From Treponema sp. (GTDB lineage: Bacteria; Spirochaetota; Spirochaetia; Treponematales; Breznakiellaceae): a DNA stretch of 60,624 bases. The DNA is taken from NCBI GenBank assembly GCA_031266775.1, contig JAISAQ010000050.1:1-60624 (forward strand). Direction: 5' to 3'. The notes beneath the pieces are model-generated. The model had not been told where the DNA came from. It ran no database searches and was given only the letters and a program-made list of their open reading frames with translations. Shown in pieces: positions 1 through 7,641 of the stretch (within the stretch, counting starts at the first letter, position 1; each line of letters begins with the position of its first letter). A program made the translations under genes and the position numbers.

Positions 1-56
1 TAACCCCATTGTTTCCTCCGGCAGACGTTTCCGCCGGATATAGTTTAGGTTTCCAT

Positions 57-126
57 GGTCAGATTTTTACTTGAGATTCCGCCCCCTCTTCGGTCAGATT
101 TTACATGAGGCCATGCGCCCCCTTAC
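57..126. repeat. tandem 35-bp imperfect repeat, possible IS end
   Basis: Two adjacent units begin with GGTCAGATTTT, at 57 and at 92. Each continues through a TGAG-like word into a C-rich stretch. Iterated GGTCA-ATTTT-like words of this kind occur at the ends of IS21-family elements, so this may be a transposon end whose body lies left of the window. No transposase is visible, so the IS reading is inference. Confidence 0.35.
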
Positions 127-171
127 CGCCCGGCCAAAAATCGTGTAGTATGATCCGGTATGGAGCGCGGC

Positions 172-1623
172 ATGAAAACACAGGAAGGCAATTCCGCCCT
201 TTTTACCGATTTCTATTCCCTTACCATGGCCCAGGGTTACTGGAAAAAGAACATGAATCACAGGGCCGTATTCGATATGTTCTTCCGCCGCTGCCCCTTT
301 GGCGGAGGCTACGCGGTCTTCGCGGGCCTTGGCACCCTGCTTGAAAATCTTCAATCCTTTTCGTTTTCGCGGGAAGATATAGAGTACCTCGACAGCCTCG
401 GCTGTTTTGAAAAAGCCTTTACCGAAAGTCTCGGGGATTTTCGTTTCAAAGGTTCCCTCTGGGCCATGGACGAAGGGACGGCGGTCTTTCCCCAGGAACC
501 TTTGATCCGGGTCGAAGGCGGGCTCATAGAATGCCAGATCATCGAAGGCATGCTCCTTAACACGATCAACTTTCAGAGTCTTATAGCGACCAAAACCGCC
601 AGGGTCTGGCTTGCCTCGGGAAAGGGCTCCGTCATGGAATTCGGCCTCCGGCGCGCCCAGGGGCCCGACGGCGCGATGTCCGCCACCAGGGCAGGCTACA
701 TAGGCGGCGCGACGGGGACTTCCAACACCCTTGGAGGAAAAGTGTTCGGCATTCCCGTGCTGGGAACCATGGCCCATTCCTGGGTTATGGCCTACCCGTC
801 CGAGGAGGAAGCCTTCCGCGCCTACGCCGATATTTACCCCGGCCGCACAATCTTTCTTATCGACACCTACGACACCCTTAAAAGCGGGATACGCAGCGCC
901 ATCGCGGCGGGAAGAGAGCTTGCCGCCAGGGGTCACAACTTCGGCGTCCGGCTTGATTCGGGGGACATCAGCTATCTTTCAATCGAGGTGCGGAAGATGC
1001 TCGACGAGGCGGGTTTCCCTGACGCGACCATCACGGTAAGCAACGATCTTGACGAGGCAATCATACAGACGCTGACCGGCGCCGGAACGCCGGTAAACAC
1101 CTGGGGGGTAGGAACCCGCATGGTCACCGGGGGCGAAGAGGCCGCTTTTTCCGGCGTCTACAAGCTGGCGGCCCGCGACGGCGGGGACGGGGTCATGATC
1201 CCGGTAATGAAATTTTCCGACAATCCCGAAAAAACCACCACCCCCGGCGTCAAGCAGGTGTGGCGCGTCAAAGATCCCGGCGGCATGGCGGTGGCCGACG
1301 TCATGGGCCTTGACCTCCCGGGCGACATTCCGGAAAAGGGGAAGCGTTACGCCTTTTGGCATCCGCAGGCCGATTACCGCCACTTCTACCATGAAATCTC
1401 AGGCAGCGCCGAACCGCTCCTTAAGCCGCGCCTTGAAAACGGCGCCCTGTCATCTCCCCTTCCCCCGCTTGCCGCCGTAAGGGCGCACGCCGCGTCGGAT
1501 CTTGACTCACTGGATCCAAGCTACAAGCGCCTCTTGAACCCGCACGTGTACAAGGTTTCGGCAACGGAAAAACTCAGGGAACTAAAACTCGCGCTGATAA
1601 ATAACTACATAGGAGATTTATGA
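172..1623 (+). CDS. pncB: nicotinate phosphoribosyltransferase
   Basis: Joins nicotinate and PRPP, with ATP hydrolysis, to give nicotinate mononucleotide; this is the entry step of the Preiss-Handler NAD salvage route in the cytoplasm. The 483-residue product has the family's FTDFYSLTMAQGY start, a GTMAHSWVMAYP block near residue 198, GVRLDSGDIS near 258 (phosphate-binding region) and GVGTRMVTGG near 312. I chose ATG 172 over ATG 160 because GGAG at 162-165 lies six bases before it. The stop overlaps a possible ATG of the next gene (ATGA at 1620-1623), so the two are probably cotranscribed. Confidence 0.93.
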   Translation: MKTQEGNSALFTDFYSLTMAQGYWKKNMNHRAVFDMFFRRCPFGGGYAVFAGLGTLLENLQSFSFSREDIEYLDSLGCFEKAFTESLGDFRFKGSLWAMDEGTAVFPQEPLIRVEGGLIECQIIEGMLLNTINFQSLIATKTARVWLASGKGSVMEFGLRRAQGPDGAMSATRAGYIGGATGTSNTLGGKVFGIPVLGTMAHSWVMAYPSEEEAFRAYADIYPGRTIFLIDTYDTLKSGIRSAIAAGRELAARGHNFGVRLDSGDISYLSIEVRKMLDEAGFPDATITVSNDLDEAIIQTLTGAGTPVNTWGVGTRMVTGGEEAAFSGVYKLAARDGGDGVMIPVMKFSDNPEKTTTPGVKQVWRVKDPGGMAVADVMGLDLPGDIPEKGKRYAFWHPQADYRHFYHEISGSAEPLLKPRLENGALSSPLPPLAAVRAHAASDLDSLDPSYKRLLNPHVYKVSATEKLRELKLALINNYIGDL

Positions 1624-1646
1624 ATCCCCTAGCGGCGGAGGCCGTC

Positions 1647-3305
1647 ATGAATAACATACAGATACGGTTTACGGACGGGGACCCTGTTGTCTGCGAGCCA
1701 GGCGTACAGGCGGCTTCGTTTGCCGGGCGTCTTGGCGCCGGCGGGAATAAAATCGCCGCGGTGCGTGTAAACAACGAGATCCTTCCCCTTTCGGCAAAAA
1801 TAGAAGTAAACGCCGATATAGAACCGGTACTCCTTGAAGCCCCCGAAGGGGTAATGATATACCGGCGCTCACTGGCCTTTATTCTTGCCATCGCGGCGCG
1901 GGAGCTTTTTCCGGAACGCAGCCTGTACGTGGGCCATTCGCTGGGAAACAGCTACTACTACACGTTCACGGCCGGAAAAAAACCGCCGGAAAAAGACATG
2001 TCGGATCTTGGGGACAGAATGCTTTCCATTGTGAAAGAAAACCGCCCCATCGAATACAGGCGCATTGCCTACGGGGACGCGCTGGAACTCTTCAAAAAAA
2101 ACAACCAGGCCGACACCCGGGCGCTGCTCGATCTGCGCAACGATCCTGTCGTCAAGGTAAACGTATGCGGAAACTACGCGGATCTCTATATTGAGCCGCT
2201 GGTGCCGCGCACGGGCCTTCTTGACGCCTTCGATCTTATGTTATACAGGGATGGCTTTCTGCTCCGGTTTCCCGCGGTCGGGAGGAACGGCGTCATAGAT
2301 CCTTTTGAGGACAGCCCCGGCATCTTTACGGTTTACGACGAATACAAAAAATGGGGCCGCATTGTGGAGGTCCACGCTGTCGGAGGCCTTAACCGCCTGG
2401 TCGCCGAAAGGACAATCCGGGATTATATACGCATGGCCGAGGCGTTTCAGGCAAGGAAGATTTCCGGCATTGCCGAAAAGATCTGGAAAGAGCGGGAGGA
2501 GGTCAAGGTGGTGCTTATCGCCGGCCCTTCCAGTTCGGGCAAGACTACGTCGGCGAAGCGGCTTTCCATAGAATTAATGGTGACAGGTCTTCGGCCCATA
2601 GCCATAAGCCTTGACGACTATTACGTGGGCACGGAGAAGACGCCCAGGGATGAAAACGGCGAGCCTGATTTTGAATGCCTTGAAGCCCTTGACGTCCCTT
2701 TTCTTAACGAACAGCTCCTTGAGCTTCTTGACGGAAAAGAAGTGACGCTGCCCTCCTACGATTTCAGGACCGGAAGGCGCAGGGAAAACGGCGGAAAAAA
2801 GATACGCCTTGACCGGCGCACCATACTGATAGTCGAAGGAATACACGGCCTTAACGACGCGCTTACCCCCCAGATAGCGCGCGAAAAAAAATTCAAACTG
2901 TACGTTTCGGCCCTTACCCAGCTTAACCTCGACGATCACAACCGCATTCCCACAAGCGACAACAGGCTGTTGCGGCGCATGGTCCGCGATTACCAGTTCC
3001 GGGGAAAGAACGCGGCGGGAACCATCAAAATGTGGCCTTCCGTTCAGGCGGGCGAAAGAAAACACATCTTCCCTTTCCAGAACGGCGCCGACGTGGCCTT
3101 TAACTCCGCGCTTGACTACGAGCTTTCCGTCCTTAAATACTACGCCGATCCGCTGCTGCGGGCGGTCAAGCCGGAAGAACGGGAATACGCCGAGGCGGTG
3201 CGCCTCCTTTCCTTCCTGGAAAATTTCGCCCCCATCCCCCCCCAGTACGTGCCCGGCACCAGTATACTGCGGGAATTTATCGGAGAATCGGAATTCAAAT
3301 ACTAG
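1647..3305 (+). CDS. uridine kinase-like nucleoside kinase with TGS/SAD-like N-terminus
   Basis: The C-terminal half is a P-loop uridine/cytidine kinase domain. Its Walker A GPSSSGKTT lies near residues 293-301, followed by ISLDDYYVG and the VEGIHGLND acceptor region, so phosphorylation of a nucleoside is expected. The first ~60 residues resemble a TGS domain and residues ~60-250 resemble the editing-like region of threonyl-tRNA synthetase, an architecture found in some spirochete and Thermotoga kinases. ATG 1647 has GGAGG five bases upstream. An alternative ATG at 1620 overlaps the pncB stop but its SD is only three bases away. The natural substrate cannot be read from sequence. Confidence 0.85.
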   Translation: MNNIQIRFTDGDPVVCEPGVQAASFAGRLGAGGNKIAAVRVNNEILPLSAKIEVNADIEPVLLEAPEGVMIYRRSLAFILAIAARELFPERSLYVGHSLGNSYYYTFTAGKKPPEKDMSDLGDRMLSIVKENRPIEYRRIAYGDALELFKKNNQADTRALLDLRNDPVVKVNVCGNYADLYIEPLVPRTGLLDAFDLMLYRDGFLLRFPAVGRNGVIDPFEDSPGIFTVYDEYKKWGRIVEVHAVGGLNRLVAERTIRDYIRMAEAFQARKISGIAEKIWKEREEVKVVLIAGPSSSGKTTSAKRLSIELMVTGLRPIAISLDDYYVGTEKTPRDENGEPDFECLEALDVPFLNEQLLELLDGKEVTLPSYDFRTGRRRENGGKKIRLDRRTILIVEGIHGLNDALTPQIAREKKFKLYVSALTQLNLDDHNRIPTSDNRLLRRMVRDYQFRGKNAAGTIKMWPSVQAGERKHIFPFQNGADVAFNSALDYELSVLKYYADPLLRAVKPEEREYAEAVRLLSFLENFAPIPPQYVPGTSILREFIGESEFKY

Positions 3306-3342
3306 ACGCGCTTCAGGCGGAAAAAGCCGGGGGACTCTGCGC

Positions 3343-4182
3343 ATGAGGATCATCAAAGCCGCCGCCGTAAGGGACTGCGTACGCCGCCTCTGCGTGGAAG
3401 CAAACGTGAATCTGCCCCAGGACGTGTGTTCCCGCATAAGGGAATGCCGCGCGGCCGAAAGCTGGCCCGCGGCCGTGAGTGTCATGGAAAAGATCGAAGA
3501 GAATTTCGCCCTTGCCCGCGAAAAGAGAATCCCCATATGCCAGGACACGGGCATTACCTGCGTATTCCTCGACGTGGGAGACGGCGTTTATATTGAAGGC
3601 GACATACGGGAGGCGGTGAACGAGGGGGTAAGGCTGGGCAGCGGCGAGGGGTACCTTCGCAGCTCCATGGCATCCGATCCGCTCAGACGGGTAAACACGG
3701 GGGACAACACGCCCGCCATGCTGTATATCGAAAGCGCAAGCGGCGGCGCGCTTACCGTTACCGTCGCCCCAAAAGGGGCGGGCAGCGAAAACATGAGCCG
3801 CGTCAAAATGCTCACCCCCTCAGGCGGCAGGAAGGGGATCGTCGATTTTGTTCTGGATACGGTTCTTGAGGCCGGCCCCAATCCGTGCCCCCCTATTGTC
3901 GCGGGAATAGGCATAGGGGGCAGTTTCGACAAGGCGGCCCTCCTTTCAAAACGCGCCCTGCTCCGCCCCATTCCCTCATCTCATCCCGATCCGCTTTACG
4001 CCGGGCTGGAGGCGGAACTGCTGGAAAAAATCAACGCTCTGGGGATAGGGCCGGCGGGTTACGGCGGCAAAACCACCGCGCTCGCGGTCATGATTGAAAC
4101 CATGGCCGTCCACATCGCTTCCCTTCCCTGCGCGGTAAACATCAACTGCCATGCAAGCCGCCACGCGAAGGAGGTCCTGTAG
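3343..4182 (+). CDS. class I fumarate hydratase / tartrate dehydratase alpha subunit
   Basis: The 279-residue alpha subunit of an oxygen-sensitive [4Fe-4S] hydro-lyase, which adds or removes water in fumarate/malate or a related hydroxy-diacid. Cysteines suited to bind the cluster occur in CQDTG (residue ~66), NPCPP (~182) and NINCHASRH (~269), together with the GIGIGGSFDKAA segment of the family. ATG 3343 gives the usual length; the open frame extends further left but overlaps the kinase gene. The beta subunit follows with a one-base overlap. Fumarase is the likelier activity, but L-tartrate dehydratase cannot be excluded. Confidence 0.9.
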   Translation: MRIIKAAAVRDCVRRLCVEANVNLPQDVCSRIRECRAAESWPAAVSVMEKIEENFALAREKRIPICQDTGITCVFLDVGDGVYIEGDIREAVNEGVRLGSGEGYLRSSMASDPLRRVNTGDNTPAMLYIESASGGALTVTVAPKGAGSENMSRVKMLTPSGGRKGIVDFVLDTVLEAGPNPCPPIVAGIGIGGSFDKAALLSKRALLRPIPSSHPDPLYAGLEAELLEKINALGIGPAGYGGKTTALAVMIETMAVHIASLPCAVNINCHASRHAKEVL

Positions 4183-4757
4183 TGGAGCGCCGCGTCGTCC
4201 TTCCCCTCTCGCGGGAAAAGGCCGCTTCCCTAAGAACGGGCGAAGAGGTTCTCCTTTCGGGGTTCATCTACACCGCCCGCGACGCCGCGCACAGGCGCTT
4301 CATCGAGATGCTTGACAGGGGGGAAAAACTCCCCTTTCCTCTCGAAGACGCCGTCATCTACTACGCGGGCCCGGCGCCGGCCCCTCCAGGATTCGTCACG
4401 GGACCGGCCGGCCCTACCACAAGCGGGCGCATGGACCCCTTTACGCCCCGCCTCCTTTCCCTTGGGCTCAGGGGCATGATAGGCAAGGGAAAACGTTCAA
4501 AAGAAGTGATAAAAGCCATGCTGGAAACGGGCGCCGTTTATTTCGGGGCACCAGGCGGCGCGGGCGCCCTTCTTTCCCGGCACATCAAGTCGTCCGAAAT
4601 TATCGCCTTTGGAGACCTTGGTGCCGAGGCGGTGCGCCTCCTTGCTGTGGAAGATTTTCCCGTTACGGTTATCATAGACAGTACGGGAAACGATCTTTAT
4701 GAAACGGGAAGAAGGGCATATCTCAAAGCCGCAGAGGCCATGGGTACTGCCCGCTAA
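4182..4757 (+). CDS. class I fumarate hydratase / tartrate dehydratase beta subunit
   Basis: The partner of the preceding alpha subunit; together they form the alpha/beta Fe-S hydro-lyase that in E. coli FumA is a single chain. The 191 residues contain the family signatures GPTTSGRMD and LRGMIGKGKRS, and GAVYFGAPGGAGALLS. The GTG start overlaps the alpha stop (TAGTG), with AAGGAGG at 4168-4174 as ribosome binding site, so translational coupling is likely. The role is dicarboxylate interconversion in central metabolism or fermentation. Confidence 0.9.
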   Translation: MERRVVLPLSREKAASLRTGEEVLLSGFIYTARDAAHRRFIEMLDRGEKLPFPLEDAVIYYAGPAPAPPGFVTGPAGPTTSGRMDPFTPRLLSLGLRGMIGKGKRSKEVIKAMLETGAVYFGAPGGAGALLSRHIKSSEIIAFGDLGAEAVRLLAVEDFPVTVIIDSTGNDLYETGRRAYLKAAEAMGTAR

Positions 4758-4766
4758 CGTCCGCTA

Positions 4767-4796
4767 TTGTACAGAAAAATACCGCCATGGTATCAT
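4767..4796 (+). promoter_or_regulatory. candidate sigma-70 promoter for the lacI-type gene
   Basis: TTGTAC at 4767-4772 and TATCAT at 4791-4796 are separated by 18 bases. Transcription would start near 4803, leaving a very short leader before the ATG at 4813. Judged by motif only. Confidence 0.35.
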
Positions 4797-4812
4797 GTCA
4801 GGCGGAGATGAT

Positions 4813-5892
4813 ATGATTACAATCCATGATGTGGCAAGACGGGCGGGCGTATCCATTTCCACCGTTTCCAACGTAATAAACAAAAATAAATATGTCAGCG
4901 AGGATCTTGCCCGCCGCGTCAACGCGGCGGTGGAAGAGCTTGAATACATAGCCAATCCCATCGCGCAGAAGATGAAATTCAAGCATACCAAAACCATAGG
5001 CGTAATAATGTCCGACATTTGCGGCCTTTTTTTCCCCTACATAATCAAGAGCATGTACGACGTGTTAAATCCCCTGGGGTACAGGCTTATCATAATGGAT
5101 TCCGAAGGAAATCACGACAGCGTGGGAAGCGCGAAAAAACTGCGCGAAGGCATAACAGGGCTCATTCAGGACAGGGTCGACGGCATCATGTTCGCCTCCA
5201 CCCTGCCAAAGGAAATGGAGGCCGGCATTATTGACGATGTCATCAAACGATCCTCCACAAAAAGAAAAACGGCGCTTGTCTGCGTCGATAACGATTTGAG
5301 CAAATACGGAATCACTTCGGTGTATTCAAATTCCGTCATCGGCGCCGGTCTGGCCGTTTCCCATCTGATAGATACCGGCTGCAGGCGCATAGGGCACATC
5401 ACAGGCCCCGTTTTCTTTTCGGTCGTGCAGGATCGCATAACCGGATACAAAAACGTCATGAAACGCAACGGCCTTGACGTCGACGACGGCAGGATGATCA
5501 GTACCGGCGATTATACCCACAAAAGCGGCTACCTTGCCATGAAGGAACTGCTTGGAAAAATGCCCGGCATTGACGGCGTCTTTGTCGCGAATGATCAAAT
5601 GTCCGTCGGCGCGTTCAAGGCCATTTCCGAAGCGGGCAAGCGCGTTCCCGATGACATCAAGGTAATCGGCTATGACGACGTATTCATCTCCAGCGTGCTG
5701 GAACCGTCGCTTTCCACCATACACATCCAGAAACACACCATGGGGAAAAAGGCCGCCGGGCTTCTCCTTGAACAGCTTGAAAACGGCGTTTCCCCCAATA
5801 CGGAAACCGCGTTTGAAATAGCCCCCAAACTTGTCGTGCGAAAATCAACCGTAAAAAACGCCCCCGACGACTGGATACTGGTGGACTGGTAA
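4813..5892 (+). CDS. LacI-family transcriptional regulator
   Basis: A 359-residue one-component regulator. Residues 1-55 form the LacI headpiece (ITIHDVARRAGVSISTVSNVIN, then a hinge-like VEELEYIANPIAQKM). Residues ~60-340 are a periplasmic-binding-protein-like effector domain that normally senses a sugar. ATG 4813 has GGAG five bases upstream; an in-frame ATG at 4795 is the alternative. It lies alone upstream of a GntR-type regulator and the beta-mannosidase/ABC locus, and is a candidate controller of those genes, though no operator was identified with confidence. Confidence 0.9.
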   Translation: MITIHDVARRAGVSISTVSNVINKNKYVSEDLARRVNAAVEELEYIANPIAQKMKFKHTKTIGVIMSDICGLFFPYIIKSMYDVLNPLGYRLIIMDSEGNHDSVGSAKKLREGITGLIQDRVDGIMFASTLPKEMEAGIIDDVIKRSSTKRKTALVCVDNDLSKYGITSVYSNSVIGAGLAVSHLIDTGCRRIGHITGPVFFSVVQDRITGYKNVMKRNGLDVDDGRMISTGDYTHKSGYLAMKELLGKMPGIDGVFVANDQMSVGAFKAISEAGKRVPDDIKVIGYDDVFISSVLEPSLSTIHIQKHTMGKKAAGLLLEQLENGVSPNTETAFEIAPKLVVRKSTVKNAPDDWILVDW

Positions 5893-6108
5893 CAAAGAAC
5901 GCCGGAAAAGGCTTCCCCGTCCGGGTAATAGGCGCGTCCGCATGCCGACCGGCGCTTGACTATGCCGCGCCTGGTGTGCTTAACTCAAAGCGGATTTCTT
6001 AATTATTTCTGCCTGTATGGGAGTTCCAAACGGCGCCCTCAAGGAGGGCGGTGGAAGAAAATGTCAAAAATGCCGGGGTATTAAAAATAAAACAAGGAGA
6101 ACTCTGCC

Positions 6109-7641
6109 ATGGCTCAGGATTTGCTTGACAGGTATATTGCCGTACCTTTGCATGTACAGGTGCGGCAAGTGTTAAGTAACCGGATCAAAGGCGGAGAATA
6201 CCAGCTTGGCTCGCGAATACCCAATGAATTTACTCTTTCACAGGAATTCAAGGTCAGCCGGCCTACTATCCGCAGCGCTCTCTATGAACTTGAAAAGATC
6301 GGAATGGTCAAACGGGTGCGTCCCAAGGGAACCTTCGTAAGCACCACGATGAAACGTTCCTGGTTTGAGGATACCGTGGACGCACCGGCTGTGTTATCTC
6401 CTTCGGAATCCGCCCCCATCCGTATTGCCATAGAAGAAACTTTGGCGGATCTGTATCTGATTCATAATCTGGAATCTTTTTCCGCTTCCAGCGGCTGCAA
6501 GGTGGAATTGATCCATTGGGTCAACTGGTACGACGCAATTGAGAATATTATCAACAAATTTGCCGAAAAGAAAGCTCCCGATGTGTTTACGGTCAGCAAT
6601 GATGCTGTAGGCATCTTTGCCAAAATGGGAGTTATTCGTCCTCTTGACGAATTTATTGACGGCGAAACCTTGCGGCGTATCAAAGCACGGTGCCTTAAAT
6701 ACGGGATGAATGCCTATATCTACAACGATCGTCTTTATGGATACCCTTTCTTTTCCGAAACCAGGCTGCTTGTTTACAGGAAGGATCATTTCAGAAATGC
6801 CGGGATTCCCGATCCCGCTCTTTACCCTCTGACCCACGAGAGTTTTCTGGAAGCCGCCAAGGCTCTTTCCAATCCTGAAAAGGATATTTACGCGTTTGCC
6901 TACATGACAGGCCAGCATCCCCAGACCTTACAGTCAACCCTGCCCTGGATAATCCAGCGGGGCGGGAGGCTGTTCCGGATTGAACACGGACGAATCCTTT
7001 CGGCCACGGAGGAACCGGCCTTCATTGAAGGGCTGCGGTGGTACACCGATTTGACGACTAAACACAGGGTATGTCCTCCCGTATCTTCTTCCCTGACCAT
7101 AAGGGATCTGCTGGTCAAATTAAGGAACGGAAAAATATCAATGCTGGTAGTTACTCCGGATATTTTAAAATGGCTTGAAGATACATCGGAAGAAATTGAT
7201 CTGTACGGCCTTGCTCCCCTTCCCTCAGGACCGGTAAACAATTATTCTTTCATGGGCGGCATGCCCCTTTGTATATCTTCAATTTGCGGGAATCCACGGT
7301 CCGCGTGGGAACTGATTTCGTATATATGTTCCAAGGATGTGCTTGTCCCCTATCTTAACCGGACAGGAGACATGATCCCCATAGAGATCTACGACGTGGA
7401 AGAGATCGTCCGGCATTGTCCTGAACGTCTGCGTCCTGTAGCTTATGCGCTTGAAACGGCGGTACCCCATACCTATCCGGCAGGTTACAACCAGATACTG
7501 GATTTTATGGTGGTGGGGTATTGGCAGATTCCCCTGCCCCAGGTACTCTCAAGAATACTATGGGGGGAGTTGTCCGTGGAAGGAGCCGCCCAATACCTCA
7601 ATATGACCATGCAGTCCTTTTTCCGCACCGCGGATCACTGA
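6109..7641 (+). CDS. GntR-family regulator fused to a family 1 solute-binding-protein domain
   Basis: Residues ~8-77 form a GntR winged helix (PLHVQVRQVLSNRIKGGEY, then SRPTIRSALYELEKIGMVKRVRPKGTFV). The remaining ~410 residues read as an extracellular sugar-binding protein of ABC importers (PDVFTVSNDAVGIFAKMGVIRPLD, then a GGMPLCIS segment). There is no signal peptide, so the binding fold is cytoplasmic and should act as effector sensor in place of the usual UTRA or FadR domain. AAGGAGA precedes the ATG. The gene ends tail-to-tail with the beta-mannosidase gene, overlapping it by seven bases. It probably controls this locus. Confidence 0.85.
   Translation: MAQDLLDRYIAVPLHVQVRQVLSNRIKGGEYQLGSRIPNEFTLSQEFKVSRPTIRSALYELEKIGMVKRVRPKGTFVSTTMKRSWFEDTVDAPAVLSPSESAPIRIAIEETLADLYLIHNLESFSASSGCKVELIHWVNWYDAIENIINKFAEKKAPDVFTVSNDAVGIFAKMGVIRPLDEFIDGETLRRIKARCLKYGMNAYIYNDRLYGYPFFSETRLLVYRKDHFRNAGIPDPALYPLTHESFLEAAKALSNPEKDIYAFAYMTGQHPQTLQSTLPWIIQRGGRLFRIEHGRILSATEEPAFIEGLRWYTDLTTKHRVCPPVSSSLTIRDLLVKLRNGKISMLVVTPDILKWLEDTSEEIDLYGLAPLPSGPVNNYSFMGGMPLCISSICGNPRSAWELISYICSKDVLVPYLNRTGDMIPIEIYDVEEIVRHCPERLRPVAYALETAVPHTYPAGYNQILDFMVVGYWQIPLPQVLSRILWGELSVEGAAQYLNMTMQSFFRTADH

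Noticed and set aside
94..936. 280-codon antisense frame over pncB
   Set aside because: A GC-rich shadow of a clearly conserved gene; no recognisable domain or start site. The same applies to the other long antisense frames, such as those inside priA, lon and fliD.
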